From: Arcobacter sp.
Lineage (GTDB): Bacteria; Campylobacterota; Campylobacteria; Campylobacterales; Sulfurimonadaceae
DNA: 64,000 nucleotides
Direction of reading: 5' to 3'
Assembly (NCBI GenBank): GCA_024637195.1
Contig: JAGXFN010000008.1
Coordinates: 1 to 64,000, forward strand
This document shows positions 1 to 6,946 of this stretch, piece after piece. Position 1 is the stretch's first letter. Each line of letters begins with the position of its first letter. The notes under the pieces were generated by a model. That model was given only the letters and a program-made list of their open reading frames with translations, had not been told where the DNA came from and did not search any database. The position numbers and the translations under genes are program-made.

Positions 1-112
1 AACAACAGAAAGTTTATCTTTCTTCTAGCACATGCGGTGGTAGTTCAGTTGGTTAGAATACCTGCCTGTCACGCAGGGGGTCGCGAGTTCGAGTCTCGTC
101 CACCGCGCCACT
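1..112 (+). repeat. Direct repeat carrying tRNA-Asp (copy 2 at 420-531)
   Basis: Bases 1-112 are identical to 420-531, including 33 bases of upstream leader, the whole tRNA-Asp and two bases after CCA. The copies bracket tRNA-Val. The repeat may extend left of the window. It looks like a recent tandem duplication or gene conversion within a tRNA cluster. Confidence 0.9.
34..110 (+). tRNA. tRNA-Asp (GTC), copy 1
   Basis: A 77-nt cloverleaf. The acceptor arm GCGGTGG (34-40) pairs with CCACCGC (100-106), followed by discriminator G107 and an encoded CCA (108-110). The anticodon stem CCTGC/GCAGG encloses loop CTGTCAC, giving anticodon GTC (68-70). The T arm contains GTTCGAGTC. It decodes aspartate codons. 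Confidence 0.97.
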
Positions 113-329
113 TTTTTTGCCTTATGCAAACGAAGCTTTAAGCTCATGTACGATTTGTACACTTCGCTCAAACCTTAGTTCTCCTAAGATCAAAAAACAA
201 GTTTATTCTCACTTTAAAAGAGAAGTATTTTTAATGATTTTTTTGATTGATCAAGGCAATGTTGATTGAGGCATACGTCAGTATCCGAAAGAAATATTAA
301 CGAAGAGTAAGCCAAAAAGCATAAAAATC

Positions 330-405
330 GGGCGTTTAGCTCAGTTGGTAGAGCGCTACCCTTACAAGGTAGATGTCACAAGTTCGAGTCTTGTAATGCC
401 CACCA
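330..405 (+). tRNA. tRNA-Val (TAC)
   Basis: A 76-nt cloverleaf. Acceptor GGGCGTT pairs with AATGCCC (one G-U pair), with discriminator A and encoded CCA (403-405). The anticodon stem CTACC/GGTAG encloses CTTACAA, giving anticodon TAC. It lies between the two identical tRNA-Asp copies. Confidence 0.97.
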
Positions 406-452
406 TTAACAATGTTAAAAACAACAGAAAGTTTATCTTTCTTCTAGCACAT

Positions 453-529
453 GCGGTGGTAGTTCAGTTGGTTAGAATACCTGCCTGTCACGCAGGGGGT
501 CGCGAGTTCGAGTCTCGTCCACCGCGCCA
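453..529 (+). tRNA. tRNA-Asp (GTC), copy 2
   Basis: Identical in sequence to the copy at 34-110, including encoded CCA. It is the last gene of the tRNA block and lies about 190 bases left of the prophage end. Confidence 0.97.
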
Positions 530-689
530 CTCTTTTACAATCCCAATCACCTTATCAAAATCATAAACTTTCACTTAACTCATTTACACACGAGCTAGAA
601 CTCGCTTCGCTATCAAGGGGTCGTTTCGCTCTTTATTTTTTGTTACTTTACTTGAGAAATCGTGCCACTGGCACAATTATATCAAGGTA
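530..689 (+). other. Non-coding spacer between tRNA-Asp and a tRNA-Asp 3' fragment
   Basis: No convincing gene. Two short hairpins are visible: CGAG/CTCG near 587 and GTGCC/GGCAC at about 663-675. The stretch is flanked by a complete tRNA-Asp on the left and a 23-bp copy of the tRNA-Asp 3' end on the right. That is the arrangement left when an element that integrated at the tRNA has been lost or reduced. Confidence 0.5.
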
Positions 690-712
690 TCGTCCACCGC
701 GCCACTTTTTTT
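690..712 (+). repeat. tRNA-Asp 3'-end fragment (possible attachment-site scar)
   Basis: These 23 bases equal 96-118 of the first tRNA-Asp region: the end of the T arm, the acceptor strand, CCA and the following C plus seven T. Nothing of the 5' part of a tRNA is present. Integrases that use tRNA genes commonly leave such 3'-end duplicates, so this is a candidate att remnant of an older integrative element. The Mu-type prophage does not use tRNA sites, so it is not part of that prophage. Confidence 0.55.
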
Positions 713-716
713 AATT

Positions 717-721
717 CCCAA
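717..721 (+). repeat. Target-site duplication, left copy (CCCAA)
   Basis: CCCAA immediately precedes the proposed TGT terminus at 722 and recurs at 36653-36657 directly after the other terminus. Five base pairs is the duplication length made by Mu, and CCCAA fits the Mu target preference N-Y-S-R-N. Confidence 0.8.
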
Positions 722-730
722 TGTACAACC

Positions 731-769
731 GAATTTAAAACGTTAGTGATTTGAATTTAAAACGTAAGT
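731..769 (+). repeat. Tandem transposase-binding-like repeats at variable end
   Basis: Two 17-bp copies, GAATTTAAAACGTTAGT (731-747) and GAATTTAAAACGTAAGT (753-769), differ at one base and repeat with a 22-bp period, the size of a MuA end site. They begin 9 bases inside the terminus. A related 22-mer begins at the same offset from the opposite end. Confidence 0.75.
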
Positions 770-860
770 TACACTAATAGTTACTATCTATTTTCCCAAT
801 AAGCTATCATTTTAAATACAAAATTAATTTTTTATTGCTTTAAGCTAGTGGATTCGCTAC

Positions 861-866
861 TATGAT
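861..866 (+). promoter_or_regulatory. Putative -10 element of the small gene at 890
   Basis: TATGAT lies 24 bases before the start codon, and a good ribosome site (AAAGGA) lies between. I see no clear -35, which is usual for Campylobacterota promoters. Confidence 0.35.
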
Positions 867-889
867 AATAATTCAATAAAAGGAATACT

Positions 890-1066
890 ATGAACCAGGA
901 ACCAAACCCTAAACTTAAAGCATTAAAAGAAGAAGCATCTCATGAGAACATTGACATATCACATTGCGCAGATAGTATTCCATGTATAGAAGAGACAATC
1001 GCAAGTGTAAGGAGGGACAGATCACCTACTCCTCGCAATCCATCGCCTGGGCTATCGCTATACTAA
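890..1066 (+). CDS. Small plus-strand protein at the variable prophage end (58 aa)
   Basis: An intact 59-codon frame with AAAGGA five bases before ATG. The product is hydrophilic, Pro/Ser-rich at the C terminus, with two Cys (residues 27 and 33) and no membrane segment; I do not recognise a family. It points against the lysis/methylase genes and ends next to a 16-bp palindrome, so it is a self-contained unit. Its place between the transposon end and dam is where Mu-like phages carry accessory genes that can be expressed in the lysogen. The translation signals support it; function is unknown. Confidence 0.6.
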   Translation: MNQEPNPKLKALKEEASHENIDISHCADSIPCIEETIASVRRDRSPTPRNPSPGLSLY

Positions 1067-1082
1067 GAGGCCCATGGGCCTC
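1067..1082. terminator. 16-bp perfect palindrome between convergent genes
   Basis: GAGGCCCATGGGCCTC fills the space between the stop of the plus-strand small gene (1066) and the stop of the minus-strand methylase (1083). It could act as a bidirectional terminator stem, but neither side has a strong T run. Confidence 0.45.
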
Positions 1083-1859
1083 CTAATAATTGCTAACAAA
1101 AACCTCCCTCACCTTCTTCTTACTTCCAGCTCCCCGGAGCGTATATTCGATCTCTTTTGTTGATCTAATGTTCATGTCTCCGTATAGCTCCCGAACAAGC
1201 TCACAGTCGTTGTAGCTGAGCAGAAACTTGCCATCGATGTTGTGGAGTACTTCGGCCAGCTTTCGGTGTTCTTTCTCTCCAAAGCCACCCGTATTCTGAT
1301 AGTAGCTCTCTGTCGACACATAAGGAGGATCGCAATAGAAAAAGGCATCCGGCTTGTCATACGTTGCGATAAGCTTTTCAAAGCTCATATTCTCAACCGT
1401 GACGAACTTCAACCTCTCAGACCATTTATGAAAGCCTCTGTAGATATCTTTAGGACGTCTGCTCTTGGCATTCATGGCGAAGGTCGTGCCTTTTGCTCCA
1501 AAGCTCTGGCTGATTAGGTAATAATAAAAAGCTGCTCGCTCGATGTTGTTCAGGGGCTTCATTTTTCCCTGATAAATATCATAGAAGATCTCCCGGCTGA
1601 TCAGCATCTTATTCAAGTACCAGGACAAGCTGCTCGGGTTGGTCCTGATGGCCCGATGCAGGTTGACCAGTTCGCCGTTGATATCATTGACGACTTCAGC
1701 CTGTTTAGTCGTTGACGGCACAGGCTTTCGATACAGTACATTCAGAGCACCGCCGAACACTTCAACATACAGTCTATGTTCAGGCATCATAGCCACAATA
1801 TCATCAGCAAGCTTTGACTTGCCACCTATCCACGCAAAGGGAGCGCGCAGTGTTTTCAT
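1083..1859 (-). CDS. Dam-type DNA adenine N6-methyltransferase
   Basis: A D12-class methylase of 258 aa. It would transfer methyl from SAM to adenine N6 in phage (and host) DNA. The SAM-binding motif reads W-I-G-G-K-S-K-L (10-17), a second conserved block V-E-V-F-G-G is at 32-37, and the catalytic DPPY is at 177-180. I chose the ATG at 1859 because AAGGA precedes it by five bases; a GTG five codons upstream is also possible. It sits at the phage end where Mu keeps its mom DNA-modification gene. A terminator (1899-1923) and a hairpin (1874-1892) separate it from the spanins, so it is probably expressed on its own. Likely role: protecting phage DNA from restriction; target sequence unknown. Confidence 0.9.
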   Translation of the reverse strand: MKTLRAPFAWIGGKSKLADDIVAMMPEHRLYVEVFGGALNVLYRKPVPSTTKQAEVVNDINGELVNLHRAIRTNPSSLSWYLNKMLISREIFYDIYQGKMKPLNNIERAAFYYYLISQSFGAKGTTFAMNAKSRRPKDIYRGFHKWSERLKFVTVENMSFEKLIATYDKPDAFFYCDPPYVSTESYYQNTGGFGEKEHRKLAEVLHNIDGKFLLSYNDCELVRELYGDMNIRSTKEIEYTLRGAGSKKKVREVFVSNY

Positions 1860-1873
1860 ACAGATCCTTGGCA

Positions 1874-1892
1874 CTGAGACATATTTTCTCAG
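1874..1892 (-). promoter_or_regulatory. Hairpin just upstream of dam
   Basis: CTGAGA and TCTCAG pair around a 7-base loop. The hairpin starts 15 bases before the chosen dam start codon. It may be a second terminator stem or a structure affecting dam translation. Confidence 0.35.
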
Positions 1893-1898
1893 CTTCTT

Positions 1899-1923
1899 AA
1901 AAATACCGAATAAACTATCGGTA
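1899..1923 (-). terminator. Rho-independent terminator after the spanin genes
   Basis: On the minus strand TACCGA and TCGGTA form a stem around an 8-base loop, followed by TTTTT (1899-1903). It lies 29 bases after the o-spanin stop and closes the leftward tail/lysis operon. Confidence 0.75.
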
Positions 1924-1951
1924 CTGCAGCTGCTCCCAGGTGGCTGTAGCC

Positions 1952-2239
1952 CTACTCCTTTTTAATTACAATATAAATTATCCTTTGTATATCTTCCCAA
2001 CACTCAATAGCAGCTGATCTAAGCTGCACAACATACTCTGACGCTTCGCTTTGCATCGTCATTTTCTTGGGGACCGGCACTTCTGGACAATCCAAAAAAT
2101 CAGCAGGAATGTCATGCTTATGCTCTTGAGCTTTGATTATGGTCTGGGGCGGCAGGAACTCGGTCTGCTTCGTTCCGCATCCACTCAAAAGTATCAAGCA
2201 ACACAGGAGCAATAGGTCCATCGTCTTCTTTTTTCGCAT
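1952..2239 (-). CDS. o-spanin (Rz1-like outer-membrane lipoprotein)
   Basis: A 95-aa protein with a charged N terminus (MRKKK), a Leu-rich hydrophobic stretch and a lipobox L-S-G-C ending at Cys21, so signal peptidase II processing and lipidation are expected. AAGGA precedes the ATG at a good distance. Its first 122 bases overlap the 3' end of the i-spanin gene in another frame, the usual Rz/Rz1 arrangement. The pair would span the periplasm and fuse inner and outer membranes in the last step of lysis. Identification rests on architecture, since spanins diverge fast. Confidence 0.8.
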   Translation of the reverse strand: MRKKKTMDLLLLCCLILLSGCGTKQTEFLPPQTIIKAQEHKHDIPADFLDCPEVPVPKKMTMQSEASEYVVQLRSAAIECWEDIQRIIYIVIKKE

Positions 2240-2591
2240 TTCGTATCCTTGCTAATATTTTATTCTCACGCTTCAATCGCTCAACTTCAGCTATATGGCT
2301 TTGATGAACAGCCTTCATGATCTCTTTTTGTTCACTCTTATAGCTTTCAAACAGATCTGTATTCTGTCTGTTCTGTTCAACGACTCCAACGTATTCCTGC
2401 GCCATGAACTGCAAAGACTTTTCCACTCCCCTAACCTCTTTGGAGAGCTTGATGATCTTCTCTTCTTTGGATGAGATAACAGACTCCTGGTGATAGAAGA
2501 GTCCTACAAGCACGCCGATCAGCAAGAGCCATCCGACCCACTTGATCCATCCCGGCATTGCTAGTCCTGCAACTGCATCAAATATCGCCAT
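2118..2591 (-). CDS. i-spanin (Rz-like inner-membrane protein)
   Basis: 157 aa with one N-terminal membrane segment (about 17-33), then a long charged region of coiled-coil character (about 38-130), as in phage Rz proteins. The start at 2591 is supported by AAAGGA; longer readings run into the transglycosylase gene. It overlaps the end of the transglycosylase gene by 31 bases and contains the start of the o-spanin gene. Works with the o-spanin after peptidoglycan is degraded. Confidence 0.8.
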   Translation of the reverse strand: MAIFDAVAGLAMPGWIKWVGWLLLIGVLVGLFYHQESVISSKEEKIIKLSKEVRGVEKSLQFMAQEYVGVVEQNRQNTDLFESYKSEQKEIMKAVHQSHIAEVERLKRENKILARIRNAKKEDDGPIAPVLLDTFEWMRNEADRVPAAPDHNQSSRA

Positions 2592-3124
2592 CTCTTTATC
2601 CTTTCGACATAGGTGATAGTCTCTTGTGAATGCTGCCCTGTAACCAAAGGAAGACACTCAATGATGTCGGCATAGAACACCGCCATCTCACACTCTTTTT
2701 GAGCCTTGAGTATATTGCCAAGACCGGCATTGTATGAAGCCTGTGCGAGCCACTGTCTGTCCTGTCCAGGCCTTGGGCTGGACCACTGTTTTCGCTGCAG
2801 GCGCATGTACCTCGCACCAGCCTCGATCGCCAGCTTTGCATTGTGCGGAGAGCTTGTCTTGTCATAGCCGAACTTCCCGACCATCTCTTTCCACGTAGCG
2901 GGCATGAACTGTGCCACACCTGCAGCACCGACAGGAGATACGGCGGAAGGCTTCAGCCTGCTCTCCTGGTAAAGTTGCGCCTTCCAGTCCAGCCAAAACG
3001 GCCAGTCCGCCCAATGCAGCTTTACCGCTTTCTTGATATCATGATCATAATGATCAGGAAAAGACCAGGCCGACAGCGACGCCGACAGCCAAAATACGAA
3101 GACCGTTATAAAGAGCAAGCGCAC
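2561..3124 (-). CDS. Lytic transglycosylase (SLT domain), candidate endolysin
   Basis: 187 aa; starts at GTG with AAAGGA upstream. An N-terminal hydrophobic signal or anchor (1-20) is followed by a Slt70-type goose-lysozyme fold: catalytic Glu in Y-Q-E-S-R (Glu54), then G-A-A-G-V-A-Q-F-M-P (67-75) and Y-N-A-G-L-G-N (131-137). These enzymes cleave between MurNAc and GlcNAc to give anhydro-MurNAc ends. It lies between a two-helix membrane protein and the spanins, so it is the best candidate for the late-phase lysin. A signal-arrest-release mode is possible but unproven. Confidence 0.85.
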   Translation of the reverse strand: MRLLFITVFVFWLSASLSAWSFPDHYDHDIKKAVKLHWADWPFWLDWKAQLYQESRLKPSAVSPVGAAGVAQFMPATWKEMVGKFGYDKTSSPHNAKLAIEAGARYMRLQRKQWSSPRPGQDRQWLAQASYNAGLGNILKAQKECEMAVFYADIIECLPLVTGQHSQETITYVERIKRWRYLMQLQD

Positions 3125-3281
3125 GGGGATCCTTTCTTATGATTTCCATTGTCTCTTTGAAGGGGTATCCTCCAAGCAAATCTAGCAAACGCAGCATCAT
3201 CCACACTGCAAAGAGTGCTGCAATGACAAACATCAGTCTGCCTACAGCACTAAGCCCCATCATCAATATTTCACTTTCCAT
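3054..3281 (-). CDS. Two-helix membrane protein, candidate holin
   Basis: 75 aa from the ATG with an AAAGGGA site; a longer reading would overlap the tail protein gene and lacks a ribosome site. Two hydrophobic segments (about 11-30 and 55-74) flank a short charged loop. Position directly before the lysin and size suit a class II holin, which would time lysis by forming inner-membrane holes. I cannot match it to a named family by eye; a membrane accessory protein is the alternative. Confidence 0.55.
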   Translation of the reverse strand: MESEILMMGLSAVGRLMFVIAALFAVWMMLRLLDLLGGYPFKETMEIIRKDPRALALYNGLRILAVGVAVGLVFS

Positions 3282-3301
3282 TTTTTCCCTTTGTGTTAAG
3301 A

Positions 3302-4237
3302 TTAATTCTCTATCTCTATACTCATCGACCATCCACCATCGAAGGAATGATTGACTGACTTGATCGAGTACTCGCCATCATCTTCACCGGCTCCGGTAAG
3401 CTTTAGCGTTCCTCCAGCATAGATCTCCTTCCCGTACATGCTGATCGATCCAGACTTGATGCCTCGTTTAGCACTTTCAAGTTTTGCGGCCGCTTTTGCT
3501 TGCGCTTCGGCCGGTGTCTTGAACTGTCCATCAAGTTTAAGTATCGGATCCCCGCTTCCGACTGTGATACTTTTAACTGCATTCTCTTTCGTATCGTGCC
3601 ATGTAGCAGTGCAAGAGCTGTAAAGTGTCTTATTTGCATACTTTATAAGCGGCGTGCCATCTGAACACTCTTTTGCATCTATCTCAAATACAGGAAGATC
3701 ATCAGACTTTTTACCTTCTTTTATTCTCTTCATAAGTACAAGCGTGTTGTTCTTGACGCTGAAGATCCCGTTGTAATCAGAAGCGATCCGCGTCATAAAG
3801 GCGAGGTCGCTCTCTGCCGTCTGCGAGATGTGCGTCACTTCCATGTCGTCAAAGTCACTCTTCAGTTTCAGTGCATTGCGATCTGCTATCATCTGCGCCA
3901 CTGCTTTTAAAGAGAGCTTCTCGTAGCTCATGTCACGTTTCTGCTTCAGCGACTCGGAGAAGTCTGCTCCGGTTGCCGTGATCGTCAAGCCAAAGCGATC
4001 GCGCTCGGTTGTCTGCACAAGAAAAAGCCCGCAGTAAAACAGGGATGTCTCCTCATATCCCAGCCATAGCTTGATCTTGTCTTTATACTTCGGTCTCTTG
4101 AAATCACCGGCGACTCGGATGGTGATCTCGTCGCTCTGGTTACCGTCCTCGTCCTTAAACGATATGGACGACAGGTCTGCCGTGAGCTGATTGGTAACAT
4201 CCTTGCCATTTGCTTCGACTTTGAATACAGGAGTCAT
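3302..4237 (-). CDS. Tail protein D (P2 gpD-like baseplate hub)
   Basis: 311 aa of the phage late-control D family, equivalent to the hub (gp27-like) of contractile tails. The N-terminal half has the all-beta pattern of this family and the C terminus ends in a beta-rich domain with G-A-G-E-D-D-G-E-Y. Gene order X-U-tape measure on its upstream side is exactly P2-like (T, U, X, D). It overlaps no neighbour; tail X stops one base before its start. Confidence 0.85.
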   Translation of the reverse strand: MTPVFKVEANGKDVTNQLTADLSSISFKDEDGNQSDEITIRVAGDFKRPKYKDKIKLWLGYEETSLFYCGLFLVQTTERDRFGLTITATGADFSESLKQKRDMSYEKLSLKAVAQMIADRNALKLKSDFDDMEVTHISQTAESDLAFMTRIASDYNGIFSVKNNTLVLMKRIKEGKKSDDLPVFEIDAKECSDGTPLIKYANKTLYSSCTATWHDTKENAVKSITVGSGDPILKLDGQFKTPAEAQAKAAAKLESAKRGIKSGSISMYGKEIYAGGTLKLTGAGEDDGEYSIKSVNHSFDGGWSMSIEIEN

Positions 4238-4444
4238 TTACCAGAGCGCCTTTGTCGCTGATACGCTCTGCACTGTTTTTATCTCCGGTAAATAAACAAT
4301 GTCACCGGCGCGTAATACGGTACGATCAAGCAGATGTTCATTTGCCTCCATGACGGTGTTCATCACATCGGCGTCAAGGCTTTGGTAGGCTTTGAAGATG
4401 ATCGTATCCAATCGTTCACCTTCTCGCGGTCTGTACTGATTCAT
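4238..4444 (-). CDS. Tail protein X (LysM-like)
   Basis: 68 aa of the P2 gpX family. A LysM-type fold is suggested by R-E-G-E-R-L-D-T-I near the N terminus and A-G-D-I-V-Y-L-P at about 46-53. In P2-like tails X is essential for tail assembly. It overlaps tail U by four bases (ATGA) and abuts the D gene. Confidence 0.85.
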   Translation of the reverse strand: MNQYRPREGERLDTIIFKAYQSLDADVMNTVMEANEHLLDRTVLRAGDIVYLPEIKTVQSVSATKALW

Positions 4445-4806
4445 TTGAAATACCTTTGCAATGGGATTGAGAACTCCTGATAGCGATACTTGCCGTCTTT
4501 CAAAAAGCCGCTTTTAGTACGGCTCAAACTGTCAATAGTGACCAGATAGCTCTCGCCGGTGCCAAGGGTCAAGCGCACCGGCTTTTGCTCTTTTGCTATA
4601 TCTTCAAAATCTTTCAGAGCATTAGTACTTTGCATGATCAGCTTTCCGCTGAAGGTGATGCTCTCTTCCCACTTTCCAGCCTTCTGGGTGTGTTGATGAT
4701 TCCCGGCACGGTCTTGCCGGTTCCACTTAAAAGAGATTTGATGCTGAATGCTCTCAAGATCAGCCTTGTTTAGTTCAAATAGAAAGTCGTTTAGCTTTGC
4801 CAGCAT
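4441..4806 (-). CDS. Tail protein U (P2 gpU-like)
   Basis: 121 aa. P2 gpU-family proteins are needed for tail completion. The sequence shows the family's small beta-rich fold with W-E-E-S-I-T-F-S-G-K in the centre. It is directly after the tape measure gene (gap zero) and overlaps the X gene, matching P2 order. Confidence 0.8.
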   Translation of the reverse strand: MLAKLNDFLFELNKADLESIQHQISFKWNRQDRAGNHQHTQKAGKWEESITFSGKLIMQSTNALKDFEDIAKEQKPVRLTLGTGESYLVTIDSLSRTKSGFLKDGKYRYQEFSIPLQRYFK

Positions 4807-6918
4807 CTATATCTCCTCATCTGAATAGCTTCGGTTGCGCTTGCTTTGCGCCTGAGAGTTTAAAGCCTTTTGGACCGCACGCTCTACGTCAACATCGCTG
4901 GACGGGTTATTCACTTCTATCTTTATACTGTTTGTCGTATTCCCTGTTTTTTGTGGGGAGCCCTTGGTCTGCAACGGTTCCTTTGCCGCCAATACCGGAT
5001 TAGCATTGGCCGCACTGTATTGAGTAGCATACTCACCGGCGGTTGTGCCAAATGCAGCTTGTGGAACCTTTTTAAGATCGGAGGCCTCCCCGCCGGAGAA
5101 GTCGAAAAACGTACTCGCGGTCTTCATCCACCCGGCGACCGTCTCGATCTTACTCATAATGGCGCCGAAGATGCCGTCGAAGACACCGCCTATAAAACTG
5201 GCCGCTGCGCTGAAGATGCTTTTTACGCCATCCCAGATGCCGCCGAAATAGGCCCCGATTGAATCCCAGTGTTTATAGATAAGCCCAAGGGGCGTGAAGT
5301 TGAGGATTGCAGTTTTAGCCATTTCTACCCCGACATGGAATATGTTTTTTACCCCATCCCACAGCCCACTGAAAAATTGGCTTATTAGCCCCCAGTTATT
5401 CATGATCATGCCAAGCGGGGTCCATCCTAGATAGGTTTTTATAAAAGATACACTTGCGCTAAATATGCTTTTTACCCCATCCCATAACCCGCTGAAAAAT
5501 CCTGATATAGGCTCCCAATATTTATAAATCACCAAGGCGGCCAGGCCTATGCCGGTAATGATCAAGCCTATCGGGTTCATAAGCATGGCTTTTCCGACTG
5601 TAGCAAGCACGCCTCCCATAAAACTTATTGCCGTACTTGTCATGGCAAATCCTACTGCAAGCATAGGAAGGGCCATGCCGATGGCAGCGATCGGAATGAG
5701 TATAGCCCCGCCGACGGTGAGTAGAGTACCGAGGCCTGCGACGGTGTAGCCTATGACTTTTGCGGCGGTCTTGTTTTCGCTTGTCCATGCCGAGATCCCG
5801 CTCACCAGGTCGCCGACGACCACCGCGACCATCGAAACTGCAGGGGCGAACATCTCGCCGACTGTGCTTGATAGATTGGTGAACTGCTGGCCCATGATCT
5901 CAAACTCTTTTCCCTTGTTCATCGCCAGCGCCATCTCGACTGTCAGCTTCGTGCCGTTTTCCATGTGGCCGTTCAGGGTCTTTTGTGCGCTTGTGAGATC
6001 TTCTTTCTTGTCGATGAGACTCTTGATGATCTTGACCGCTTCGGCTGATCCGAAAGCCTCTTTGAGCATGTCCGAGTTTTCGACTACGCTCAGGTCGCCG
6101 ACATTGTCCTGGATGCGCTGCAGGATCTCGACCATCGGCAGCATCTTGCCTGCGCTGTCCGTGAACTCGATGCCGAGTTTGTTTTGTGCTTTTCCCACAT
6201 TGTCGAGGAAGCCGCGATAACCGGTGGCCGCTTCGCTGGCGCTGTTAAAAGAGCTTTTTGCGACACCGATGATGGAGAGCTCTTCCGCGAGAGTGACGCC
6301 CATCGATGCGGCGGCCGCTCCGATGTTTGAAAGGCCCAGTGTCAGGTCTGCTCCGTCGGTTCTGAACGCCTTCGTGGCGCCTGCTATAGCACCGCTGAAC
6401 TGGGTCGCGAACTGCACGTCATCGCCGAAGTCTTTTCGGAAGATGCCATGTCCGAGCGCAAAGAGTTTTGTCATCTCGGCCGTCGTGGACTTGGTAGCGG
6501 AGCCAGTCATCGCCGCAATTTTCGTAAACTCGCCGACTGCGGTGTCAGAGAGCGTGGAGATACCGGACTTGATATCATAGGACGCTTTTATGAAGTCGGG
6601 CGCGGTCGTGCCAGCGAACTGGTTTGAGAACTCTTTTGCGCTTTTCGTTATCGCGTCTATGCCCAATGTGCCGATGCCGAGCGAAGCGATCTCGCCCTGC
6701 GACTGTGCGAGGAGATTGTAGGCGTTGACCGTATCCATTACCGGGGAGAGCATAGCCCTGCCCGCAGCGTAAGATGCCGTCCCCGCGATTGCAAGTTTTC
6801 CGCTTATCGCCTGGAGTTTTGTGGAGAGATCGCCGACGCTCTTGTTTGCTTTTCCCATGACGGGCGAGAGCATATCCGTAGCGCTTAGAAGGACTCCGAG
6901 CGTGAACATCTTATCCAT
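4807..6918 (-). CDS. Tail tape measure protein
   Basis: 703 aa, the largest late gene. The family signature region of phage tail tape measure proteins covers about residues 75-300 (A-T-Q-F-S-G-A-I-A-G near 171, then G-Y-R-G-F-L). A hydrophobic zone (about 360-465) may insert in the host membrane. Three imperfect repeats of 41-42 residues centred on W-D-G-V-K (479, 520, 562) follow. The length sets tail length. RBS AGGAGA is at 6925-6930, a few bases from the TATAAT of the opposing plus-strand gene, so transcription of one could interfere with the other. Confidence 0.9.
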   Translation of the reverse strand: MDKMFTLGVLLSATDMLSPVMGKANKSVGDLSTKLQAISGKLAIAGTASYAAGRAMLSPVMDTVNAYNLLAQSQGEIASLGIGTLGIDAITKSAKEFSNQFAGTTAPDFIKASYDIKSGISTLSDTAVGEFTKIAAMTGSATKSTTAEMTKLFALGHGIFRKDFGDDVQFATQFSGAIAGATKAFRTDGADLTLGLSNIGAAAASMGVTLAEELSIIGVAKSSFNSASEAATGYRGFLDNVGKAQNKLGIEFTDSAGKMLPMVEILQRIQDNVGDLSVVENSDMLKEAFGSAEAVKIIKSLIDKKEDLTSAQKTLNGHMENGTKLTVEMALAMNKGKEFEIMGQQFTNLSSTVGEMFAPAVSMVAVVVGDLVSGISAWTSENKTAAKVIGYTVAGLGTLLTVGGAILIPIAAIGMALPMLAVGFAMTSTAISFMGGVLATVGKAMLMNPIGLIITGIGLAALVIYKYWEPISGFFSGLWDGVKSIFSASVSFIKTYLGWTPLGMIMNNWGLISQFFSGLWDGVKNIFHVGVEMAKTAILNFTPLGLIYKHWDSIGAYFGGIWDGVKSIFSAAASFIGGVFDGIFGAIMSKIETVAGWMKTASTFFDFSGGEASDLKKVPQAAFGTTAGEYATQYSAANANPVLAAKEPLQTKGSPQKTGNTTNSIKIEVNNPSSDVDVERAVQKALNSQAQSKRNRSYSDEEI

Positions 6919-6934
6919 TGCTTTTCTCCTGTGC

Positions 6935-6940
6935 TATAAT
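6935..6940 (+). promoter_or_regulatory. Extended -10 promoter TGCTATAAT for the gene at 6947
   Basis: The 13-mer TGCTATAATGATG at 6933-6945 is repeated exactly at 33069-33081 before another small plus-strand prophage gene. TGC before TATAAT makes an extended -10. The start codon is only seven bases beyond it, so an mRNA made here would be almost leaderless. Confidence 0.5.
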
Positions 6941-6946
6941 GATGAT

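Noticed and set aside
690..712. tRNA-Asp fragment as attachment site of the Mu-like prophage
   Set aside because: The phage has a DDE transposase and a 5-bp target duplication, so it did not enter by site-specific recombination at the tRNA.
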